A program made the position numbers and the translations under genes. From Deltaproteobacteria bacterium (GTDB lineage: Bacteria > Myxococcota_A > UBA9042 > PHBI01): DNA of 64,000 bases. Under the pieces are notes generated by a model. The model did no database searches, was not told the origin of the DNA, and was given only the letters and a program-made list of their open reading frames with translations. The DNA is taken from the NCBI GenBank assembly GCA_020632715.1, contig JACKFA010000001.1:1240001-1304000 (forward strand), in the 5' to 3' direction. Each line of letters opens with the position of its first letter. Positions within the stretch are counted from its first letter, which is position 1. This document shows positions 23,894-32,100 of this stretch, piece after piece.

Positions 23894-25615
23894 ATGCCCA
23901 CACCGAGACCCGAGACCTTCGCCGACGTCGCCGCCCTCGTCCGCGCCGAGGAGGTCGGCCGCCGCGCCACCATCGACGGCCCCTTCGGCCCGCGCCTCGT
24001 CTGCTACGCGGACCTCACCGCGACCGGCCGCTTCCTGCGCTTCGCCGAGCGCTGGCTCCGGAAGGTCCGCCCCTACTACGCGAACTCGCACACCGCCGTC
24101 TCCACGACCGGCGCGCTCATGACCCGCCTCCGCGAGGACGCCCGCGCCGTCGTCGCCCGCGCGTGCGGCGCCGGCCCCGACGACGTCGTCGTCTTCACGG
24201 GCTCGGGCGCCACCGCCGCCGTCAACAAGCTCGTCGGCCTCCTCGGCTGGCGCATCCCCGAGCCCCTCGAGCGCGCCTACGCCCTCTCGCGCCACGTCCC
24301 CGCGGGCGAGCGCCCCGTCATCTTCGTCGGCCCCTACGAGCACCACTCGAACGAGCTCCCCTGGCGCGAGACCGTCGCCGACGTCGTCGAGATCGCCCTC
24401 GACGGCGACGGCGCCGTCGATCTCGTCGACCTCGCCGAGAAGCTCGCCCGCTACGCCGACCGCCCGCTCAAGCTCGGCGCCTTCTCCGCCGCCTCGAACG
24501 TCACCGGCGTCCTGACCGACGTCCACGCCATCGCCCGCGTCCTCCACCACGGCGGCGCCTGGGCCGTCATGGACTACGCCGCCGCCGGCCCCTACGTCCC
24601 CATCGCCATGCACCCGCCCGGCGATCCCGACGCCCGCCTCGACGCCATCGTGCTCTCGACCCACAAGTTCATGGCCGGCCCGCAGGCCTCGGGCGTGCTC
24701 GTCGCCCACCGCGACCTCTTCCGCTCGCGCGTCCCCGAGCGCCCCGGCGGCGGCACCGTCGACTACGTCTCGGGCGGCGGCGCCGTCGATTACACGGCCC
24801 ACCTCGCCGAGCGCGAGGAGGGCGGCACCCCCGCCATCATCGGCGACCTCCGCGCCGGCGTCGCCTTCCTCGTGAAGGAGCTCGCCGGCCCCGAGCGCGT
24901 CCGGGACCACGAGGTCGCCCTCGCCCGCCACGCCGTCGCGCGCCTCGCCGCGCACCCGCGCGTGAGCGTCCTCGGCCCGCCCGACCTCGATCGCCTCGCC
25001 ATCATCTCGTTCTCCGTCGACGGCCTCCACCACGACCTCGTCTCGGCCCTCCTCGACCACCTCTTCGGCGTCCAGAACCGCGCCGGCTGCTCGTGCGCCG
25101 GCCCCTACGGCCACCGCCTCCTCGGCATCGACCGGCCCACCTCCGACCGCTTCCGCGACCTCATCCAACGCGGCGTGAACGGCATCAAGCCCGGCTGGGT
25201 GCGCCTCTCGCTCCCGTGGTACGCGTCGGCGGCCGACGTCGACTTCATCCTCGACGCCGCCCTCTTCGTCGCCGACCACGGCGACGCCTTCGTCCCCGCA
25301 TACCGCCTCGACTGGGGCGACGGCGTCTGGCACCCGATCCACGCCCCCGAGCCGCGCGCCATGGCGGTCTCGCTCGACATCGACGCCCTCCTTGGCGCCC
25401 TCGACACGCCGCTCCTCGACGAGGCCCCGCTCGGCGAGGCAGAGCTCGCGGACACGCGCGCCCGCTACTTCGCCGAGGCCCGCGCCCTCGCCGAGCGCCT
25501 GCGCGCCGCGCACGGCCCGCGCGCGGGCGCCGCGAGGCCGCCGACGGGCGACGCCGAGGTCGACTCCCTCGTGTGGTTCGACTACTGCGAGGCGACGCCG
25601 CTCTCGCCGCGCTGA
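23894..25615 (+). CDS. Class V aminotransferase / cysteine desulfurase-like PLP enzyme
   Basis: 573 residues; ATG 23894 follows GGGAGG. The PLP-lysine motif is DAIVLSTHKFMAGPQASGVLV near residue 256, with the phosphate-binding TGSGATAAVNKLVG near residue 101 and the EHHSNELPWRE motif near 150. A cysteine-bearing loop, NRAGCSCAGPYGH near residue 399, occupies the place of the catalytic Cys loop of SufS/NifS-like enzymes. The C-terminal 110 residues (from about 465) are an extra region ending VDSLVWFDYCEATPL, not seen in standard desulfurases. Predicted PLP-dependent C-S or C-N cleavage in the cytoplasm; no Fe-S assembly genes lie nearby. Convergent with the VWFC-like lipoprotein, four bases between stops. 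Confidence 0.85.
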   Translation: MPTPRPETFADVAALVRAEEVGRRATIDGPFGPRLVCYADLTATGRFLRFAERWLRKVRPYYANSHTAVSTTGALMTRLREDARAVVARACGAGPDDVVVFTGSGATAAVNKLVGLLGWRIPEPLERAYALSRHVPAGERPVIFVGPYEHHSNELPWRETVADVVEIALDGDGAVDLVDLAEKLARYADRPLKLGAFSAASNVTGVLTDVHAIARVLHHGGAWAVMDYAAAGPYVPIAMHPPGDPDARLDAIVLSTHKFMAGPQASGVLVAHRDLFRSRVPERPGGGTVDYVSGGGAVDYTAHLAEREEGGTPAIIGDLRAGVAFLVKELAGPERVRDHEVALARHAVARLAAHPRVSVLGPPDLDRLAIISFSVDGLHHDLVSALLDHLFGVQNRAGCSCAGPYGHRLLGIDRPTSDRFRDLIQRGVNGIKPGWVRLSLPWYASAADVDFILDAALFVADHGDAFVPAYRLDWGDGVWHPIHAPEPRAMAVSLDIDALLGALDTPLLDEAPLGEAELADTRARYFAEARALAERLRAAHGPRAGAARPPTGDAEVDSLVWFDYCEATPLSPR

Positions 25616-25619
25616 CGCC

Positions 25620-26378
25620 TCACGGGACGGGCAGCTCGCACACGCCGGGCTCGCTCCAGCAGCGGTCGTTGACGCAGAGATCGTCGCAGCCGTCGCTCGT
25701 CGTGCACGCGACGCGGAGGCAGCCGCCCGCGTCGCAGCGGAAGTTCCGCGGGCAGTCGGCGGCGCTCTCGCAGGCGCTCGGGGCGCAGCGGTGGTCGGCC
25801 CCGCAGACCTCGGCCTCGCCGCACTCGGCGGCGCTCGCGCAGCCGGGGACGCAGGTCTTGACGTCGTCGACGCAGGCGCAGGCGGGGACGGCGCAGATGT
25901 CGCCGGACTGGCACTCGGCGTCGGTCTGGCAGTCGCCGTCGGGGGGGACCTGGACGCAGTGGCCGCAGGCGCGCCGCTCCCCGGTCGCGCGGCAGGAGCG
26001 CCCCTCCGTGGGGCTACAGGGGAGCTCGGCCGTGCAGGCGTCGGCGCAGGCGCGCTCGGTGCAGCTCACCGCGAGCGAGGCGAGGCAGGTGCAGGTGTTG
26101 CAGCCGTCGGTCGCGACGAAGGTGTCGCCGACGGGGCGCGGCTCGCCGTCGTAGGTGCAGGTCGGCGCGCAGCCGAGGAGCGTGCACTCCGCGGCGCCGT
26201 CGTGGCACTGGCAGGTGTTGCAGCCGTCGGGCGCGGGGAAGGTGCTCCCGTCGGGGTGGGAGACGCCGGCCACGACGCAGGCGGCGCCCCCGCCGTCGTC
26301 GCTGCAGGCCGCGGCGGACGCGGTGAGGGCGAGCGCGAGGAGAGAGAGGGCGAGGAGCGGCGGACGGGCGGGACGCAT
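25620..26378 (-). CDS. Cys-rich lipoprotein with VWFC/pacifastin-like modules
   Basis: 252 residues from ATG 26378 (CGGAGG upstream; an earlier in-frame ATG lacks a site and would bury the signal). Lipobox ASAAC. Two modules of the type DGxxFPAPDGCNTCQC...C...C (about residues 32-75 and 76-118) match the spacing of von Willebrand C or pacifastin-like domains. The rest is further Cys-rich repeats (DAECQSGDICAVPAC, CASAAECGEAEVC, CESAADCPRNFRC), as in many myxobacterial secreted proteins. Probably disulfide-bonded and surface-exposed; function unknown. Last gene of a long minus-strand run. Confidence 0.83.
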   Translation of the reverse strand: MRPARPPLLALSLLALALTASAAACSDDGGGAACVVAGVSHPDGSTFPAPDGCNTCQCHDGAAECTLLGCAPTCTYDGEPRPVGDTFVATDGCNTCTCLASLAVSCTERACADACTAELPCSPTEGRSCRATGERRACGHCVQVPPDGDCQTDAECQSGDICAVPACACVDDVKTCVPGCASAAECGEAEVCGADHRCAPSACESAADCPRNFRCDAGGCLRVACTTSDGCDDLCVNDRCWSEPGVCELPVP

Positions 26379-26474
26379 CGGGCCTCCGAGGGGCGGTTCG
26401 GCCCGATGATGCCCGTCGACCCGCCGCGCGACCAGGGACGGGGGCGCCATGCCCGCGCGGTTCCCGCCGTCGCC

Positions 26475-27467
26475 TCAGCGCGACGCGTGGTCGAGGACCG
26501 TGTCCGCGGCGGCACCTGCGGCCGTGTACACGACCCTCAGCGCGCCGCTGTCGGGGTCGCCGACGAGCTCCGCCTGGCAGCTCGGCCCGTGGTCCGCGAC
26601 GACCGCCGAGAGCGTCACGAGCGGATAGACCGTCGGCGCGACGATGGCGCGGTCCGCGATCCTCACGCCGAAGCGCCCCTCCTCCCCCGCCGGCACGCCG
26701 GGCGTGAGCCGCGTGGTGACCGTGCACGTCGCGGCCGCGGCGCGCTCCGCGTCCACCGCGACGGGGACGCGCCAGAGGGTCTGGTTCAGGACCTCCTCGG
26801 GCGGGCCCGCGGTCGTGGGGTCGATGACGACGTCCTCGCCGCCGTCGTCGCAGTGGACCACGAGGTCGTCCATGAGCACGACGGGCGGCGTCTCGGGAGC
26901 GGAGCAGCTCACGTCGAGCGCCGGCCCGTCGTCGTCACAGGCCCAGTTCACCTCGCACACGCTCGGCCCGACACGCACGCCGGGTCGCCCCTCGCCGAGG
27001 GTCTGGGAGACCGCTGGCACGATGCCGACGGCCTGGAAGCGGTCCTGGTCGGCGACGCAGGTGAACGTGGCCTCGGCGACCGGCTCGCCGAGGAGGGCGA
27101 TGGCGTTCGCCGGTATCGGGTCGCCGGGCTTGGCGCCGCCGACGTCGCCGACGCGCGCCGAGTAGAGACCGGCGAGCGCCGCCCGGAGCGTCGTCGGCCC
27201 CTCGACGCAGGTGCCCACGTACAGCGCGAGCCCCTTGCCGTCGCCGAACTCGCCGCTCGTGAGGCGGACGTCCCAGACATCCGCGCCCCCCGACGTGACC
27301 GTGACGTCCCAGATCGCGTCGCGGACGGGCGCCACGGCGACGACGTTCATCTCGAGGTCGAGGAACCCCTGGGCACCGGCGGGGGCGCCGTCTCCGCCCC
27401 CGTCGCCGTCCGAGGCGCAGGCGGGGATGAGGAGCGCGAGCGCGGCGAGGGAGGCGCGGAGGGTCAT
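26475..27467 (-). CDS. Lipoprotein of the seven-member paralogous family (member A, lacks N-terminal domain)
   Basis: 330 residues, lipobox LIPAC. It shares with its relatives upstream the blocks VRDAIWDVTVTSGG, SGEFGDGKGLALYVGTC, VVLMDDLVVHCDDGGEDVVIDP, LWRVPVAVDAERA with a following CTV-TR pair, and a C-terminal VYPLVTLSA...SGALRVVYT. About 110 residues of the N-terminal domain present in members B-G are missing. No known domain was recognised. Conserved Cys pairs suggest disulfides; it is probably periplasm- or surface-facing and beta-rich. It lies 31 bases after the FMN reductase stop on the same strand. Confidence 0.8.
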   Translation of the reverse strand: MTLRASLAALALLIPACASDGDGGGDGAPAGAQGFLDLEMNVVAVAPVRDAIWDVTVTSGGADVWDVRLTSGEFGDGKGLALYVGTCVEGPTTLRAALAGLYSARVGDVGGAKPGDPIPANAIALLGEPVAEATFTCVADQDRFQAVGIVPAVSQTLGEGRPGVRVGPSVCEVNWACDDDGPALDVSCSAPETPPVVLMDDLVVHCDDGGEDVVIDPTTAGPPEEVLNQTLWRVPVAVDAERAAAATCTVTTRLTPGVPAGEEGRFGVRIADRAIVAPTVYPLVTLSAVVADHGPSCQAELVGDPDSGALRVVYTAAGAAADTVLDHASR

Positions 27468-27498
27468 GCGGAGTCCTGTTGCTGGGTGAGCGAGGAGA

Positions 27499-28059
27499 TC
27501 AGCGCGCGAGCCGCGCCGTGTACTCGGCGAAGCCGGCGACGAACGCGGTGAGCCGCGCCCGGACCTGATCGTCGATGAGGGCGCCGTCCGGCCCGAAGAC
27601 GTGGCCCGCGCTCGACACGTACATGCGCGAGCCGAACCAGGGCTGCGTCCCGAGGGTGCGGAGCACCGGGAGCCACGCGGCCTGCGCGAGGATGGTGCCG
27701 CCGGGGCCAGGCGTCGCCCCCATGAGCGCGACGGGCTTCCCGCCGAAGACGCGCCCGATGTCGCTCGCCGGCCGCGAGAGCCAGTCGATCGCGTTCTTGA
27801 ACACGCCCGGGATGCCGTTGTTGTACTCGGGCGTCACGAGCAGGAGCCCGTCGGCCGCGGCGATCCTGTCCTTCAGCGCCGCGACGGCGTCGGGGATCCC
27901 GCTCTCGGCCTCGACGTCGGCGTCGTAGAGCGGGATCCCGCGGATCGAGGCCGCGTCGACGGTGGTGCCCTCGGGCGCGACCGCGACCGCGGCCCGGAGG
28001 AGCGAGGCGTTGAAGGAGCCGGCGCGGAGGCTCCCGGCGAGGCCGACGATCGTGGTCAT
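27499..28059 (-). CDS. NADPH-dependent FMN reductase
   Basis: 186 residues, full length for the flavodoxin-like reductase family. The N-terminal FMN phosphate loop is VGLAGSLRAGSFNASLLRA, the isoalloxazine loop is LLVTPEYNNGIPGVFKNAIDWLS, and GGKPVALMGATPGPGGT follows. Predicted to pass electrons from NAD(P)H to FMN, quinones or azo compounds in the cytoplasm. It sits between two secreted lipoprotein paralogues with gaps of 38 and 31 bases, so it is probably co-transcribed with them. The functional link is not obvious. Confidence 0.93.
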   Translation of the reverse strand: MTTIVGLAGSLRAGSFNASLLRAAVAVAPEGTTVDAASIRGIPLYDADVEAESGIPDAVAALKDRIAAADGLLLVTPEYNNGIPGVFKNAIDWLSRPASDIGRVFGGKPVALMGATPGPGGTILAQAAWLPVLRTLGTQPWFGSRMYVSSAGHVFGPDGALIDDQVRARLTAFVAGFAEYTARLAR

Positions 28060-28097
28060 GGGGGGTTCTCGTGCTCCGACGTGTGGCGGGGTCCCGC

Positions 28098-29489
28098 TCA
28101 GCGGGACGCGCGCGCGAACACCGTGTCCGTCGCGGCGTCCGCGCGACTGTACACGACCCGGAGCGAGGCCGTCGCGCCGTCCTCGGGGCGCGCGGGCTCA
28201 CACGCCGAGGCGCCGCCGCCGAGCGCCGCGTCGACCGCCACCATCGGGTAGGCGAGGCCCGCCGGGATGGCGCCGTCCACGAGGCCCGCGGTGGTGTCCG
28301 TCGCGGCGACGAGCGGCGTCGTGCGCGTCGCGACCCGGCAGGCGCCCGCGGCGAGGCGGGCCGCGTCGACCGCGACCGGCACGGTCCAGCGGGACTCGAC
28401 GCCCCCGTCGACCGCGGTCTCCGCGATGGTGCCGGCGACCTCCGGGTCGATGATCACGTCGTCGCCGCCGTCGTCGCAGCGGACGACGAGATCGTCCATG
28501 AGGATCGTCGGCGCCTCGGGCGCCACGCACGCGACCTCGAGCGCGGGCGCCTCGCCGCCGCAGGAGAAGGCGACGTCGCAGACGGTCTCCTCGCCCACGC
28601 GCACGAGGTCGTCGTGGACGCCGTCGTCGTCGCGGAGCGCCACGACCACGGGGAAGGTGAGGAACACGTCCTGGAGGTCCACGCACTCGGCAGGTCGCGT
28701 CAGCTCGAGCGGCCCCCAGACGCGGTAGGAGCTCGCGGGTACGCCGTCGCCCACGTCGCCCTCGGCGCCGGGCCCGAGCGCGTCGGCGTAGACGCCGAGG
28801 AGGGTCCAGCGAATGGTGTTCGGCGTGTCGCCGTCCGCCGCGCTGCAGGTCCCCAGGTAGCTCACGACGCCGGATCCGTCGCCATAGACGCTGCTCGCGA
28901 CGCGGCTCATGAACACGCGGTCGCCGCCGAGCGTGAGGACCTCGACGTCCCAGAGCGCGTCTCTCACCGAGACGCCGAAGACGGGCGCGACGGCGAGGTC
29001 GAAGAAGCCCTGCTTCGCGGGCTCGTACGGGTACACGTCGCTCACGCCGAGGTCGACCGACGTCTCGACGCCCGCGACGCAGGTGGCGCTCGTGACGCCG
29101 AAGGTGCTCACGGCGACGCCGCTCAGCGCCCCCTCCGGCGCGACGCGATAGAGGCCGCCGAGCCTCTCGGGAGCGGCGTCGTAGATGCCCACCGGCGTGA
29201 TCTGGAAGTCGTACTCGGCCCCGCCGCGGCACGGGAACCTCGCGAGGCGCGTCTGCCCCCCTTCCCGCGCGACGCGGGCCCACGCGACGTTCTGCTCGTT
29301 CTCGTCGCGCATCATGAGATCGAGCACGGTCACGTAGTCGGACGCCGGCGGCGGGCTCGTGACGACGAACGCCCCGGTGAGGTCGGCTGCCGGGAAAGAC
29401 TCGGTGCCGCCGTCGTCGGCGCACGCGCCGAGCGCGAGGAGGGCGGCGGCGCCGAAGGGAGCGAGGCGTAGGATGGCGGGCTGTCGCAT
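28098..29489 (-). CDS. Lipoprotein of the seven-member paralogous family (member B)
   Basis: 463 residues from ATG 29489, lipobox ALGAC. The N-terminal domain has FPCRGGAEYDF and GLYRVAPEGALSGVAVSTFGV. The middle domain has VSVRDALWDVEVLTLGGDRV and SSVYGDGSGVVSYLGTC. The C-terminal domain has TILMDDLVVRCDDGGDDV, SRWTVPVAVDAARLAAGACR and a final ATASLRVVYSRA. The three-domain order is the same as in members C, D, F and G. It is separated from the upstream glycosyltransferase gene by 125 bases, so it may have its own promoter. Function unknown. Confidence 0.83.
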   Translation of the reverse strand: MRQPAILRLAPFGAAALLALGACADDGGTESFPAADLTGAFVVTSPPPASDYVTVLDLMMRDENEQNVAWARVAREGGQTRLARFPCRGGAEYDFQITPVGIYDAAPERLGGLYRVAPEGALSGVAVSTFGVTSATCVAGVETSVDLGVSDVYPYEPAKQGFFDLAVAPVFGVSVRDALWDVEVLTLGGDRVFMSRVASSVYGDGSGVVSYLGTCSAADGDTPNTIRWTLLGVYADALGPGAEGDVGDGVPASSYRVWGPLELTRPAECVDLQDVFLTFPVVVALRDDDGVHDDLVRVGEETVCDVAFSCGGEAPALEVACVAPEAPTILMDDLVVRCDDGGDDVIIDPEVAGTIAETAVDGGVESRWTVPVAVDAARLAAGACRVATRTTPLVAATDTTAGLVDGAIPAGLAYPMVAVDAALGGGASACEPARPEDGATASLRVVYSRADAATDTVFARASR

Positions 29490-29614
29490 GTCGGGCTCTC
29501 GTGGTCGGGGTGGGCGCGCAGGCAGGAGTCGTGACGAGACCCGAGCGTCCCACGCGGGCGCGAGCGATCGCAAGCTCGCGCCGTCTCCATCGACGTCATC
29601 AGCCGGCCGGCCTG

Positions 29615-30835
29615 TCACCGGTCGGCGAACGCCGCCGCGAAGGAGCCCGCCCCGGCCGTCGCCCGGACGCGCTCGCGGCCGCGGAGCGCCTGCGCTCGGG
29701 CGCCGTCGGGGTCGTCGGCCACGGCGAGGCAGGCGCGCGCGACGTCGTCCGGGCGGTCGGCGACCGCGAGGTGCTCCCCGGGCGAGAGGTCGAGGCCCAC
29801 GGCCGCGACCGTCGTCGCCACGACGGGCACGCCGTAGGCGAGGGCCTCGAGGATCTTGAGGCGCGTCCCGCCGCCCGCCCGGAGCGGCACAACGACCGCC
29901 GTCGCCGCGGCGTAGCGCGGCCCCATCGCCGGCACCTCGCCGTGGAAGGTCACCCCCGGCGCGCGCGCGAGCCGCCGCGCGAGCCACCGCGGGGCCCCGC
30001 GCCCGACCACGTCGACCGCGAACCGCCCCGGCGCGAGCGCCTCGAGCCGCGGCATGACCTCGTCGGCGAGGATGAGCGCCGCGTCGATGTTCGGGTAGTA
30101 CGCGAGCGCCCCCACGAAGAGGAGCCGGCGCGCGCCGGAAGGCGACGGCGCGGGCGCGGGTACTCTGGGCGTGTCGACCACGTTCGGCAGCACGCCGACG
30201 TCGAGCCTGGGGAAGCGGCGCGCGAGCGCGTCGCGGTCGCCGGGCGAGCAGACCCAGACGCGGTCGAAGCGCGGGAGGAGCGCCGCCTCGACGGCCTCGA
30301 GCTTCGCCGCGTGCGCGGCGTAGACGCGCGCGACGGCCACGTCGCCGACCTGTGCCGCGACGCGCGCGATCTGCCAGGCCGTGTCGGACTCGAGGTCGTC
30401 CAGGTCGAGCTCGAGCCGGGGCGTCTGCGCGAGGCCCCGGGCGAGCTCGAGCGCCGCGGGTGCTGCCCGCAGGCGGAACGCGAGCACGAGGTCCGGCGGC
30501 GGGCCCGCGGGGAGCGCGGGCGCCGCGCGGCGGGCGAGCCCGTCGGCCGGGACCCGCGGCGAGACGGTCGCGATGAGCCGCGCCGCTACCCGCGAGCGGG
30601 GTGCTGCGAGGGCGAGGCGACGGAGGAGCGCGGCGGGGTCCGAGAGCGCCGCCATGCTGCGCTGCACAATCGGCGGGATCCGTTCAGAGCTTGCAATCAA
30701 GGCGCGGTACGGGACCGTCACCACCGCCGCCATGTTGCAACGCACCATGAGCGCCGACGCGAGGCGCGCGGCCCGCTGCTCGACGCCGACGCCGTCCGGG
30801 CGCGGCGTCACCGGGGTCACGAGGAGGGCGGTCAC
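29615..30835 (-). CDS. GT4-like glycosyltransferase
   Basis: 406 residues. Start is GTG at 30835, overlapping the previous gene's stop by four bases (GTGA). The C-terminal GT-B domain is clear: RRLLFVGALAYYPNIDAALIL, then FAVDVVGRGAPRWLARRLA, VPLRAGGGTRLKILEALAYGVPVV and ATTVAAVGLDLSPGEHL. The N-terminal acceptor domain begins ALLVTPVTPRPDGVGVEQRA. Predicted retaining glycosyltransferase of the TIGR03087-like GT4 group. A stretch near residues 30-62 uses A/T-rich codons (TTG ATT GCA AGC TCT GAA) unlike the rest of the gene. Coupled to a secreted lipoprotein gene, so the two may be used together at the cell surface. Confidence 0.85.
   Translation of the reverse strand: MTALLVTPVTPRPDGVGVEQRAARLASALMVRCNMAAVVTVPYRALIASSERIPPIVQRSMAALSDPAALLRRLALAAPRSRVAARLIATVSPRVPADGLARRAAPALPAGPPPDLVLAFRLRAAPAALELARGLAQTPRLELDLDDLESDTAWQIARVAAQVGDVAVARVYAAHAAKLEAVEAALLPRFDRVWVCSPGDRDALARRFPRLDVGVLPNVVDTPRVPAPAPSPSGARRLLFVGALAYYPNIDAALILADEVMPRLEALAPGRFAVDVVGRGAPRWLARRLARAPGVTFHGEVPAMGPRYAAATAVVVPLRAGGGTRLKILEALAYGVPVVATTVAAVGLDLSPGEHLAVADRPDDVARACLAVADDPDGARAQALRGRERVRATAGAGSFAAAFADR
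30651..30750 (-). other. A/T-richer stretch with repeated TGCRNYGCARCATG-like motif inside the GT4 gene
   Basis: On the minus strand GTGCGTTGCAACATGG (30747-30732) and GTGCAGCGCAGCATGG (30667-30652) share 12 of 16 bases and flank the atypical-codon stretch. A close relative, TTGCGATGCAACATG, occurs at 41278-41292, and ATTGTGCAGCGCA recurs at 41219-41231, just inside and after another glycosyltransferase gene. Confidence 0.4.
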
Positions 30836-32076
30836 TCGGCCTCGGGGTCGTTCAGGACGCAGTCGCCGGTCCAGCGGAAGGTGGGGCCGAGGTCGACGAC
30901 CTCGAAGTCGCTGACGGCGAGGGCCTCGAGGTCGTCGGCGGCGAGGAGGCCGTCCCAGGAGCGGGTGGAGCCGAAGCGGTCGGACTGGGCGGTGAGCGCG
31001 ATCTGGCCGCCGTCGGCGAGGATCATGCCGAAGCGCTGGAGCGCGCGGGCGACGACGCGGGCGCCGTCGGAGGGGAGCGAGGCGAGCGGGTAGTCGGCGC
31101 GGAGGCGGAGGCGGACGCCCCGGGCGCTGCGCCCCGCGCCCCGCGGCGGAGGGTCGCCGCCCGAGGCCGCGCCGGTGGCGTGGGTCGCGGGGCGGACGTA
31201 GGTGCGGTTCCGGATGCGGCCGTTCGGGAGGATGAAGCGGATGGCGTGGTCGATGTGGCCGGCGGCGACCTCGTCGGCGGTGAAGAGGAGCGGCGTGATG
31301 GGGAGGCCGGCGGCGTCGGCGGAGGTGCACTGGTCGCCGCGGAGGGTGTCGTCGTAGGCGCGGTCGAGGTGCCAGACGGCGAGGCAGCCGCCGGAGAAGG
31401 CGCCGCCGGTGAGATCGGCGCGCCACATCTCGAAGAGGAGGCGGGCTGCGGGGTCGTGGACGATGAGGTGGCAGTCGCCGTCGTCGTCGCAGGCGTAGGC
31501 GTCCTGGCCCTCGAGGGCGCCGCCCGCGGGGACGGGCATGGGGACGGGGTCGCACTCGCCGTCGAAGAAGTCGCCGTTGGGGGTGAAGGCGCGGTAGGGG
31601 CTGCCGTCGGCGGTGAGGACGGTGATCGAGAAGTCGATGGCGAAGTCGCCGCCGTTGCCCCAGCCGCCGCGGCCGGCGAGGGCCGCGATGAGGGTCGGGG
31701 AGGCGTTGGCGGCGGGGAGCTCGTCGACGCGCGCGTCCCAGGGCATCGGGTGGGTGAACCAGGCGCCGGGGACGGGGGTGGTGACGGTGTCCGTGGCGGT
31801 GTCCGTGGCCGTGGCGGTGTCCGTGGCCGTGTCCGTGGCCGTGTCCGTGGCCGTGTCCGTGGCGGTGTCCGTGGCCGTGGCGGTGTCCGTGGCCGTGTCC
31901 GTGGCCGAGTCGGAGTCGGCGTCGGCGTCGGCGTCGCGGTCGGAGTCGGCGTCGCGGTCGGCGTCTCGGTCGGCGTCGGCGTCGACCACCTCGACCGCGC
32001 TCCCGCCAGCGTCACCACCACACGCCCCCGAAAGGCTCCACACCACAGCAGCCCACGCGACCCAGGTCGTCTTCAT
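30832..32076 (-). CDS. Lipoprotein with DADRD/TDTA repeat linker
   Basis: 414 residues, lipobox SGAC. Residues 30-58 are Asp/Ala/Arg/Ser repeats (DADADRDADRDADSD) and residues 58-97 are TDTA repeats; together they make a long disordered spacer. Residues 105-414 are a globular domain starting WFTHPMPWDARVDELP, with DDDGDCHLIVHDPAARLLFEMW, LAVWHLDRAYDDTL, GLPITPLLFTADEVAAGHIDHAIRF and RNRTYVRPATHATG. I know this domain only as a conserved uncharacterised secreted domain in myxobacterial-type genomes; the acidic and His residues could bind metal or glycan. It lies 24 bases after a family lipoprotein and overlaps the GT4 start. Confidence 0.83.
   Translation of the reverse strand: MKTTWVAWAAVVWSLSGACGGDAGGSAVEVVDADADRDADRDADSDRDADADADSDSATDTATDTATATDTATDTATDTATDTATDTATATDTATDTVTTPVPGAWFTHPMPWDARVDELPAANASPTLIAALAGRGGWGNGGDFAIDFSITVLTADGSPYRAFTPNGDFFDGECDPVPMPVPAGGALEGQDAYACDDDGDCHLIVHDPAARLLFEMWRADLTGGAFSGGCLAVWHLDRAYDDTLRGDQCTSADAAGLPITPLLFTADEVAAGHIDHAIRFILPNGRIRNRTYVRPATHATGAASGGDPPPRGAGRSARGVRLRLRADYPLASLPSDGARVVARALQRFGMILADGGQIALTAQSDRFGSTRSWDGLLAADDLEALAVSDFEVVDLGPTFRWTGDCVLNDPEAE
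31786..31988 (-). repeat. Minisatellite encoding TDTA and DADRD repeats
   Basis: About 120 bases of 6/12-base units based on GTGTCCGTGGCC (plus strand) followed by 80 bases of GTCGGCGTCGGA-like triplet repeats, all in frame. Copy number is likely to vary between strains by slippage. Confidence 0.88.
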
Positions 32077-32100
32077 CGCGTCCCCCCAGCGTCCCCCACG

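Noticed and set aside
31786..31988. Direct-repeat run as an attachment site or CRISPR remnant
   Set aside because: It is in-frame coding minisatellite within a lipoprotein linker.
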